From Domibacillus enclensis (GTDB taxonomy: Bacteria > Bacillota > Bacilli > Bacillales > Domibacillaceae): a stretch of 64,000 bases of DNA. Position numbers and translations under genes: made by a program. The notes beneath the pieces were generated by a model, which saw only the letters and a list, made by a program, of their open reading frames with translations, searched no databases and was not told where the DNA came from. Location: assembly GCF_900156125.1 (NCBI RefSeq), contig NZ_FTLX01000002.1, positions 530,111 through 594,110 on the forward strand, written 5' to 3'. Shown here piece by piece: positions 57,598 to 64,000 of the stretch. The stretch's first letter is position 1. Each line of letters starts with the position of its first letter.

Positions 57598-59148
57598 ATG
57601 GCAGTTCATGCTGGCAGTCTTCTTGAATTGAAGGGAATCAAAAAGAGCTTTAATCAAAATCATGTGCTTAAGGGGATCGACCTTGAAGTGACCGCTGGAG
57701 AAGTTCATGTATTGCTTGGCGAAAATGGCGCTGGAAAATCAACACTCATCAAAATTATGACAGGCGCATATCAAAAGGATGCAGGGGAAGTGTACTGGGA
57801 AGGGAAACAGGTTCAGGTAAACAACCCTGTTGATGCAATGAACCTTGGGATCGCGACGATTTATCAAGAGCTAAACGTGATCCCGGAACTGAAGGTATAT
57901 GAAAACATTTTCTTGGGCCGTGAAATTAAAAAGGGCGGCAAAATGTCGATGATTGACCATAAAAAAATGAAAAAGGAAGCGGAACGTGCTCTTGGTATGC
58001 TCGGGCAGGATCCGAAGATTGCGGATCAAATTCTCGGGGAGCTTGGCATCGGCCAGCAACAGCTTGTGGAAATTGCTAAAGCGCTTACCCTAGATGCGAA
58101 ACTGATCATTATGGATGAACCGACGGCCAGCTTAAGTGGATCAGAGGTGGAGCAGCTGTACGATTGTGTAGAGCAGTTGACTGAAAGAGGCATTGCTATC
58201 GTCTTTATTTCACACAGACTCGACGAAATCAGAAGAATGGGTGACCGCATTACCGTTCTGCGCGACGGCTATAAAATTGAGACGCTGCCCGTAAAAACAA
58301 CCGAAACTGATCACTGGATTGAACTGATGGTCGGACGGTCGTTAGATGAGAAGTACCCGAAAAAATCGTTTGAGCCTGGCCGTGAAGGATTTCGTGTTGA
58401 AAATTTAAAAGTAGCAGGGACTGAGGCACCTGTTGATTTTTCAATTCACTACGGTGAAATTGTCGGGATTTCTGGGTTAGTTGGTGCGGGAAGAACGGAA
58501 CTGGCCAGAGCCATTTTCGGCGCCGATAAACGTGAACACGGAAACCTATTTATTGATGGAAAACAGGTGAAGATAAAATCACCGAAGGATGCGATTAAAG
58601 CGGGAATGGCGTTTATTACGGAAGACCGAAAAAGCGAAGGGCTTCTTCTTGACCAGCCGCTGGACTTTAACATTGGCCTTGCTAATATGAAGAAATTCAA
58701 AAATAAGTCCAATTTAGTGAATTTAAAAGGTATCCGTGATGAAGCAGACAACTATGTGAAGGAGCTCAAAGTTCGCCCAAGCGATATTGATTTGCATGCA
58801 CGGAAACTAAGCGGCGGCAATCAGCAAAAGGTGGTCATTGCCAAATGGCTTTGCACGAATGCGAAGGTCTTTATATTCGATGAGCCAACCAGGGGAATTG
58901 ATGTTGGAGCCAAAGTTGAAGTGTACCGGCTAATGAACCAGCTTGTGGATAACGGTGCCATTGTGCTGATGATTTCATCTGATCTTCCTGAGATCCTTGG
59001 TATGTGCGACAGAGTGCTTGTCATGAGTGAAGGAAGGATTACCGCTGATCTTCCTCGCAACGAAGCAACACAGGAACGAATTATGAAAGCGGCTACAGGG
59101 ACAGCGGATGCAGCTGAAAAACCATTAATAGCAGCTACGGGAGGGTAA
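57598..59148 (+). CDS. RbsA-type sugar/polyol ABC importer ATPase
   Basis: 516-residue double ABC ATPase of the CUT2 (ribose/inositol) class. The first cassette has LLGENGAGKST, the region around LGELGIGQQQLVEIAKALTL, and IIMDEPTASLSG. The second has GLVGAGRTE in place of Walker A (typical for CUT2), LSGGNQQKVVIAKWL and FIFDEPTRGIDVGAK. ATG 57598 (MAVHAGSLLELKGIKKSF) follows AAAGGGG. First gene of an ATPase-permease-binding protein set; inositol is the likeliest substrate given the neighbouring iolG and iolA. Confidence 0.9.
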   Translation: MAVHAGSLLELKGIKKSFNQNHVLKGIDLEVTAGEVHVLLGENGAGKSTLIKIMTGAYQKDAGEVYWEGKQVQVNNPVDAMNLGIATIYQELNVIPELKVYENIFLGREIKKGGKMSMIDHKKMKKEAERALGMLGQDPKIADQILGELGIGQQQLVEIAKALTLDAKLIIMDEPTASLSGSEVEQLYDCVEQLTERGIAIVFISHRLDEIRRMGDRITVLRDGYKIETLPVKTTETDHWIELMVGRSLDEKYPKKSFEPGREGFRVENLKVAGTEAPVDFSIHYGEIVGISGLVGAGRTELARAIFGADKREHGNLFIDGKQVKIKSPKDAIKAGMAFITEDRKSEGLLLDQPLDFNIGLANMKKFKNKSNLVNLKGIRDEADNYVKELKVRPSDIDLHARKLSGGNQQKVVIAKWLCTNAKVFIFDEPTRGIDVGAKVEVYRLMNQLVDNGAIVLMISSDLPEILGMCDRVLVMSEGRITADLPRNEATQERIMKAATGTADAAEKPLIAATGG

Positions 59149-59153
59149 AGAAA

Positions 59154-60146
59154 ATGAGCGAAGCAGTGATAGAAAAAGAAAAGCCAGTAGGCGAGAAAAA
59201 ATCCTTTAAGCATTTTCTTGGCAAGTTTGGCGCTTTAATTGGATTAATTATTTTAACGGTCGTTTTAACCTTTTTGTCTGATAAATTTCTAACTGTGAAC
59301 AACTTGATGAATATTGCCCGCCAGTCTTCGATTAATGCGCTTTTGGCCATCGGTATGCTGTTGCCGATTTTAACAGCAGGTATTGATTTATCAGTAGGAT
59401 CCATTTTAGCCATTTCCATCATGACGATGGGGATTGTGTCTGTGAATATGGGCATGAGCCCTGTGCTTGGCATTATCGTCTGTCTGGCTGTTGGAGCGGC
59501 TTTTGGCTTATTAAATGGCTTACTGCTGACGAAGCTTCGTTTGCCGCACCCATTCATCTCGACGCTTGGAACGATGAACATCGCACGTGGAATTGCATTG
59601 ATTATTACAGCTGCAGCGCCAATTGCCGGATTCCCCTATTTGATTCAATTTTTAGGACGTGAGTTTGTCGGACCTATTCCGGTCAGCTTCCTTCTTGTCA
59701 TCGGGGTTTATATTGTCTTTCATATTTTCTTAACAAGAACACAGACCGGGCGCTACATTTATGCGATTGGCGGCAATAAAGAAGCAGCGCACTTATCCGG
59801 TATTAATGTCGACCGCGTATTAATTATTGTGTATACCATTAGCGGTTTGATGGCCGGTCTTGCAGGGCTTGTCATGGTTGGACGTGTCAATTCAGCTTTT
59901 CCGCTGGCAGGCTTATCCTATGAGCTGGATGCGATTGCGGCGGTTATTATCGGCGGCGCCAGCTTTTTCGGCGGAGTCGGAACAGTTTGGGGTACATTAA
60001 TTGGTGCTATGATCATAGCGGTGCTGCGAAATGGCTTAAACTTGTTGAATGTATCAGCCGATTTTCAAATGGCCGTTATCGGGATCGTTATCATTGCAGC
60101 TGTGTATGTTGACGTTCTTCGTCAAAGAAACAGTAAGAAAAATTAA
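59154..60146 (+). CDS. RbsC-type sugar/polyol ABC importer permease
   Basis: 330-residue CUT2 permease (about ten helices). SRS: QSSINALLAIGMLLPILTAG followed by IDLSVGSILA, the RLPHPFISTLGTMNIARGIA stretch and the YAIGGNKEAAHLSGINVDRV coupling motif are typical of RbsC. It starts 5 bases after the ATPase gene (ATG 59154). Confidence 0.92.
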   Translation: MSEAVIEKEKPVGEKKSFKHFLGKFGALIGLIILTVVLTFLSDKFLTVNNLMNIARQSSINALLAIGMLLPILTAGIDLSVGSILAISIMTMGIVSVNMGMSPVLGIIVCLAVGAAFGLLNGLLLTKLRLPHPFISTLGTMNIARGIALIITAAAPIAGFPYLIQFLGREFVGPIPVSFLLVIGVYIVFHIFLTRTQTGRYIYAIGGNKEAAHLSGINVDRVLIIVYTISGLMAGLAGLVMVGRVNSAFPLAGLSYELDAIAAVIIGGASFFGGVGTVWGTLIGAMIIAVLRNGLNLLNVSADFQMAVIGIVIIAAVYVDVLRQRNSKKN

Positions 60147-60156
60147 AATTTGCCAC

Positions 60157-60185
60157 TTGATAAAGCGCTTAACCTATTTTATAAT
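60157..60185 (+). promoter_or_regulatory. Internal promoter of the binding-protein gene with operator in the spacer
   Basis: TTGATA (60157-60162), 17-base spacer, TATAAT (60180-60185). AAGCGCTT (60163-60170) lies inside the spacer, so a LacI-type repressor could block it directly. Confidence 0.8.
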
Positions 60186-60203
60186 ACAGGGGGAACAATC
60201 ATT

Positions 60204-61169
60204 ATGAAAAAACCATTCAAAGTATTTGGGACAGCAGCTATTCTTTCTTGTCTAGCCTTCACAGCAGGCTGTAGCGATAGTGGAGAGGCGGATTCAGGCA
60301 GTGGTGGAAATGAAAGCGTATCCGTCGTTTTGAAAACGCTCTCCAGTCCTTATTGGAAATACGTTGAAGCGGGAGCTCTGGCGGCAGGTGAAGAATTAGG
60401 TGTCGATGTGACAGTTGTTGGTCCATCAGCAGAATCTCAAGTGATTGAGCAGGTGAATATGCTCGAGGATCAAGTCAGCCAGTCGCCAGGAGCTATCGTT
60501 GTGTCTCCATCACAGCCTGATACCGTTGTTCCGGTATTAGAGCAGGCCGCTCAAACCGATCTTCCAGTTTTATTAATTGACTCTGACGCCGAATTTGAAG
60601 GCAAAACGACTTTTATTGGTACAGAGAACTTCACAGCGGGTCAGGAAGGCGGGAAATTGCTCGCTTCCATGCTTCAAAAAGGAGATAAAGTAGCCTTGAT
60701 TGCAGGGGCCCTTGGAAACCCAGCAACAGATGACCGAATTAAAGGGGCAAAAGAAGCACTTGAAGAAGCTGGAATGGACGTCGTAGCAGAGCAACCTGGA
60801 GACAGTGACAAAACGAAAGCCATGTCGGTTATGGAAAACATAATGGAGAAAGATGGGGATGTAAAAGGTGTATTCGCAGCCACTGACGACATGGCTCTTG
60901 GCGTTCTACGTGCAGTAGAAGCAAAGGGCATGGACACAAAAGTAATTGGAACAGATGGTACAGAGGAAGCCGTTGAATCTATTCTAGGTGGAGGGCTCGC
61001 TGGAACGATTGCTCAAAGTCCTTATAATATGGGCTATCAGGGAGTAGAAAATGCGTTGAAAGCGATTAACGGTGAAACAGTGGAAGAGCGCATTGACAGC
61101 GGCATCGATATTATTACAGAAGAAAATGCCCAGGAGCAGCTTGATTTTGTAAAGAGCATTTCGAAATAA
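60204..61169 (+). CDS. Sugar/polyol-binding lipoprotein of the ABC importer
   Basis: 321-residue RbsB-like substrate-binding protein. Lipoprotein signal MKKPFKVFGTAAILSCLAFT with lipobox Cys in TAGCSD, then a Ser/Gly linker. Two-lobe fold with SVVLKTLSSPYWKYVEAGAL, PGAIVVSPSQPDTVVPVLEQ, and FAATDDMALGVLRAVEAKG. ATG 60204 follows CAGGGGG; it has its own internal promoter and is probably made in excess of the permease. Inositol is a context-based substrate guess. Confidence 0.9.
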   Translation: MKKPFKVFGTAAILSCLAFTAGCSDSGEADSGSGGNESVSVVLKTLSSPYWKYVEAGALAAGEELGVDVTVVGPSAESQVIEQVNMLEDQVSQSPGAIVVSPSQPDTVVPVLEQAAQTDLPVLLIDSDAEFEGKTTFIGTENFTAGQEGGKLLASMLQKGDKVALIAGALGNPATDDRIKGAKEALEEAGMDVVAEQPGDSDKTKAMSVMENIMEKDGDVKGVFAATDDMALGVLRAVEAKGMDTKVIGTDGTEEAVESILGGGLAGTIAQSPYNMGYQGVENALKAINGETVEERIDSGIDIITEENAQEQLDFVKSISK

Positions 61170-61240
61170 GAAGATTTCTTGCTCTGGCTGTTTTCATGGT
61201 AAGCTAGAAGAAAGGAATAGCCAGAGGAGTATGATAGGAA

Positions 61241-62251
61241 ATGAAGCCGACGATCTATGACGTTGCCAAAGAAGCGGGAGTATCGATCGCCACTGTTTCA
61301 AAGGTTTTAAATAACACCGGCAGAATTAGTGAAAAAACACGAAAAAAAGTGTTGGAGATTATTAACCGGATGGATTACCATCCGAGCGGTGTGGCTGCTG
61401 CCTTAACAGGAAAGAAAACGTTTACGATTGGCGTTCTCGTTCCAGATATTGCGAATACATTTTTTGCGGAGGTTGCACGCGCTCTTGAAAATAAAGCAAG
61501 AGAAATGGGCTATGCGATTATTTTGTGCGCGACGGACTACAAAAGTGAGCGTGAACGGGAATACTTGGACCTGCTGTTAAAAAAGCAGGTGGATGGCGTG
61601 ATTATGGCGACAGAGCCGAACGATCTGGAGCCGTTTCGAAAATTGAGCGAGCGCCAGGTTCCTTTGCTGCTGTTTTCTGTAGATCAGTTGTCGGTTGCTT
61701 CAAACGTTGTCACAACTGACAATGTGCGGGGCGGGTATATCGCCGGACAATATTTGGTGAAAAAAGGGCATCGCAGGCTGGGCATGATTGTCGAACGAAA
61801 ACGTCAGTCAGGCCGGGCGCGATTGTCCGGGTTTCAGCAGGCGCTGGCCGAAGAAGGGATAGATCTTGAGGAAAGATTTATAATAGACACTCGCTCTACG
61901 ATCACGGAGGCACGTCAGGCGGCCCAGCACCTTTTATCATTGGATGAAAAGCCGACAGCTGTTTTTACAGCAAACGATTTAATCGCTGTTATCTTAATAA
62001 ATGAAGCAAGAAAGGCAGGATTGAGAATTCCAGAAGACCTTTCCGTTATCGGATTTGACAATACCATTCATGCTGAAATTGTCGATCCAGGGCTTACTAC
62101 GATTGCTCAGCCGATCGAGGAGCTGGCAAGCTACGCGTTTCATCAGCTTTTGCAGTCTATCGAACGGTCGACGATGGCCGGACACCGCATTATGCTTTCT
62201 CCAGAGCTGATCGAGCGGGCTTCTGTCCTAGATCTTTCAAATACTAAATAA
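61241..62251 (+). CDS. LacI-family repressor (polyol/sugar regulon, copy 2)
   Basis: 336-residue LacI/GalR regulator, paralogue of the gene at 55345. DNA-binding motif KPTIYDVAKEAGVSIATVSK, hinge YHPSGVAAALTGKK, then the ligand domain (IGVLVPDIANTFFAEVARAL; VFTANDLIAVILINEARKAG). Start ATG 61241 after AGAGGAG. That site can pair with an upstream CTCTGGCT (61182-61189) through AGCCAGAG (61219-61226), which could hide it in a hairpin. Likely binds the AAGCGCTT operators nearby. Confidence 0.9.
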   Translation: MKPTIYDVAKEAGVSIATVSKVLNNTGRISEKTRKKVLEIINRMDYHPSGVAAALTGKKTFTIGVLVPDIANTFFAEVARALENKAREMGYAIILCATDYKSEREREYLDLLLKKQVDGVIMATEPNDLEPFRKLSERQVPLLLFSVDQLSVASNVVTTDNVRGGYIAGQYLVKKGHRRLGMIVERKRQSGRARLSGFQQALAEEGIDLEERFIIDTRSTITEARQAAQHLLSLDEKPTAVFTANDLIAVILINEARKAGLRIPEDLSVIGFDNTIHAEIVDPGLTTIAQPIEELASYAFHQLLQSIERSTMAGHRIMLSPELIERASVLDLSNTK

Positions 62252-62252
62252 A

Positions 62253-62280
62253 GCCCGTAGCCAGCACGGGTTTTATTTTA
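62253..62280 (+). terminator. Terminator after the second LacI-type gene
   Basis: CCCGT / ACGGG stem with loop AGCCAGC followed by TTTTATTTT; short but well placed. Confidence 0.65.
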
Positions 62281-62290
62281 CAGTAGTTAG

Positions 62291-62325
62291 TTAAGCGCTT
62301 AATCTTAAAAATATATTGGTATAGT
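62291..62325 (+). promoter_or_regulatory. iolG promoter with overlapping LacI-type operator
   Basis: Perfect 12-bp palindrome TTAAGCGCTTAA (62291-62302) covers the -35 region; extended -10 TGG-TATAGT lies at 62317-62325, just before GGAGG and ATG 62344. Confidence 0.75.
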
Positions 62326-62343
62326 AATTGAGGAGGAATCATT

Positions 62344-63366
62344 ATGACAGTAACAGTAGGAATGATTGGTGCAGGAAGAATCGGACAGTTGCACGTAGAT
62401 AATTTAAAGCTTATTCCGCAAATTCGAGTGAAAAGTGTGTCCGATGTCGTAATCGATCATTTAAAAGAATGGGCCGAATCAAAAGGCATTGAGACATTAA
62501 CGACAGATTACCGCGACCTGCTTAACGATCCAGAAATCAATGCGATTTTCATTTGCTCTCCGACAACAACACATGCATCGATCATTAAAGAAGCCGCCGC
62601 CGCCGGCAAGCACATTTTCTGTGAAAAACCAGTCAGCTTTTCAGTGGAAGAAACAGAAGCAGCACTGAAGGAAGTAGAAAAAGCAGGTGTAAAACTTCAA
62701 GTCGGCTTTAACCGCCGCTTCGATCCGAATTTCCGCAAGGTCCGCTCCGTTGTCCAGAACGGTGACATCGGCCAGCCGCATATTATCCGCATCACGTCAC
62801 GCGACCCGCAGCCGCCAGGCGTTGACTACATTAAATCATCAGGCGGACTGTTTATGGATATGATGATTCATGACTTTGATATGGCCCGCTACATTATGGA
62901 CAGTGAGGTGGTCGAAGTATCTGCAGCCGGGACTGTATTGATTGATGAAGCAATTGGCCAGGCAGGCGATATTGATACGGCGATTGTTACATTAAAGTTC
63001 GCTAACGGTGCGCTAGGGGTTATCGATAATAGCCGGCAAGCTGTTTATGGATATGATCAGCGGCTTGAAGTATTCGGGAATAAGGGAGCTGCTCAGGCAG
63101 ACAACAACCGTCCGACGAGTGTCGAAGTCTCAACAGCCGATCACGTAACAAAAGAGAAACCGCTTTATTTCTTCCTGGAGCGTTACACACAAGCGTATAT
63201 AGATGAAGTTATTGAATTTGCGAAAGCGTGTTCAGAAAATAAAGAAGTAAGCTGTAGTGGTTTTGACGGTCTTCAAGCTGAGCGGATTGCCCGGGCAGCG
63301 AAGGAATCATTCGAAAAAGGCATGCCTGTTAAGCTTTATTCAGACGCATCATCAGTGCTCCAATAA
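62344..63366 (+). CDS. iolG: Inositol 2-dehydrogenase
   Basis: 340-residue Gfo/Idh/MocA dehydrogenase oxidising myo-inositol to scyllo-inosose with NAD. Rossmann motif [16 protein letters not shown], catalytic Lys in [34 protein letters not shown], and active-site Asp/His in [19 protein letters not shown]. The sequence is of the rhizobial IdhA/IolG type rather than the B. subtilis IolG type. Start ATG 62344 after GGAGG. The following iolA supports inositol catabolism. Confidence 0.88.
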   Translation: MTVTVGMIGAGRIGQLHVDNLKLIPQIRVKSVSDVVIDHLKEWAESKGIETLTTDYRDLLNDPEINAIFICSPTTTHASIIKEAAAAGKHIFCEKPVSFSVEETEAALKEVEKAGVKLQVGFNRRFDPNFRKVRSVVQNGDIGQPHIIRITSRDPQPPGVDYIKSSGGLFMDMMIHDFDMARYIMDSEVVEVSAAGTVLIDEAIGQAGDIDTAIVTLKFANGALGVIDNSRQAVYGYDQRLEVFGNKGAAQADNNRPTSVEVSTADHVTKEKPLYFFLERYTQAYIDEVIEFAKACSENKEVSCSGFDGLQAERIARAAKESFEKGMPVKLYSDASSVLQ

Positions 63367-63389
63367 CTTATCCGAAAGGGGAAATGAAC

Positions 63390-64000
63390 ATGATTCAAGC
63401 AAATGTAGAAAAACTAAAAAATTATATTAATGGTGAATGGGTGGACTCGGTATCAGGTGAATTCGAAACGGTCGTGAACCCGGCAACCGGTGAAGAGATT
63501 GCGCAGGTGCCACTATCGTCAAAAGAGGACGTCATCCGGGCAGTCGAAGCGGCTGAGAAAGCGTTTCAATCCTGGTCGCAAACGGCTGTACCAAAGCGTG
63601 CCCGCATCCTGTTCAAGTACCAGCAGCTGCTCGTCGACAACTGGGAAGAGCTGGCGAAGCTGATTACGATTGAAAACGGCAAAAGCCTGTCGGAAGCAAT
63701 GGGCGAGGTGCAGCGCGGCATTGAATGCGTCGAGTTTGCCGCTGGGGCGCCGACGCTCATGATGGGCAGCCAGCTTCCGGATATCGCCACGAACATTGAG
63801 TCCGGCATGTACCGCTATCCGGTGGGTGTTGTTGGCGGGATCACCCCGTTCAACTTTCCGATGATGGTGCCATGCTGGATGTACCCGCTGGCGATTGCAT
63901 GCGGAAATACATTTGTTTTGAAGCCATCCGAGCGTACACCGTTGCTCGCGGCAAAATTGGTCGACTTGTTTAAAGAAGCCGGTCTTCCTGACGGCGTGCT
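63390..64000 (+). CDS. iolA: Methylmalonate-semialdehyde dehydrogenase (IolA/MmsA), partial
   Basis: N-terminal 203 residues of a CoA-acylating aldehyde dehydrogenase; the window ends inside it, and family members have about 480-490 residues. [40 protein letters not shown], and the cofactor-binding [20 protein letters not shown] are the MMSDH signature; the catalytic Cys lies beyond the edge. It converts malonic or methylmalonic semialdehyde to acetyl- or propionyl-CoA, the last step of inositol breakdown and of valine breakdown. ATG 63390 follows GAAAGGGG, 23 bases after iolG. Confidence 0.92.
   Translation, partial: MIQANVEKLKNYINGEWVDSVSGEFETVVNPATGEEIAQVPLSSKEDVIRAVEAAEKAFQSWSQTAVPKRARILFKYQQLLVDNWEELAKLITIENGKSLSEAMGEVQRGIECVEFAAGAPTLMMGSQLPDIATNIESGMYRYPVGVVGGITPFNFPMMVPCWMYPLAIACGNTFVLKPSERTPLLAAKLVDLFKEAGLPDGV

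Overview
The window looks like chromosomal DNA of a Bacillaceae-type (Bacillus-like) Firmicute. The left half follows the Bacillus subtilis gene order his - yvcD - trxB - yvcI - rapZ - glmR - whiA - crh - tRNA-Arg - clpP, then sigL - cggR - gapA - pgk - tpiA - gpmI - eno - secG - est - rnr - smpB - ssrA. It has Bacillus-specific proteins (Crh with Gln instead of His, CggR, WhiA, TnrA), sigma-A promoters, strong GGAGG ribosome binding sites, and binding-site matches for CtsR, CggR, TnrA, Fur and MhqR.

Layout. 1-1718: end of the histidine operon (hisA partial, hisF, hisIE). 1760-2420: non-coding, with an interspersed-repeat-like segment. 2421-8811: TPR protein, thioredoxin reductase, and the yvcI-rapZ-glmR-whiA-crh cluster for cell envelope and carbon control. 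9061-9132: tRNA-Arg(CCG). 9353-18831: clpP, sigL, a small thioredoxin-fold protein, and the glycolytic genes cggR-gapA / pgk-tpiA-gpmI-eno. 19018-23384: secG, est, rnr, smpB and tmRNA.

23430-28660 is the accessory part, directly downstream of ssrA, a classical integration hotspot. It holds a short antitoxin-like gene with a Fic gene broken by two in-frame stops, an orphan gene, an Rpn-family nuclease with a tandem-repeat tail, and a complete long-type prokaryotic Argonaute. The Argonaute has an intact DEDD catalytic tetrad and starts at TTG. It is the most notable gene here.

28664-34381 (minus strand) is a complete seven-gene Mrp Na+/H+ antiporter operon. 34572-37494: a stand-alone KdpD-type Usp protein, a small tyrosine recombinase-like protein and a membrane GGDEF protein. 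37624-41646: tnrA divergent from an assimilatory nitrite reductase operon (nasD-nasE-nasF), with TnrA boxes between. 41725-47818: MhqD-like hydrolase, AbrB-like protein, UppP, DUF302 protein, HflX and an MMPL transporter. 48009-54684: iron functions (HmoA-like protein behind a Fur box, a YclNOPQ-type siderophore importer, a YclJK-like two-component system).

54754-64000: a small secreted repeat protein, then a sugar/polyol regulon: two LacI-type repressors, two Gfo/Idh dehydrogenases, an RbsABC-type ABC importer and the start of iolA. Four related LacI-type operators lie at its promoters. The presence of iolG and iolA suggests inositol import and catabolism continuing past the right edge.

All calls were made by reading the sequence and recalling protein families; no database search was run.
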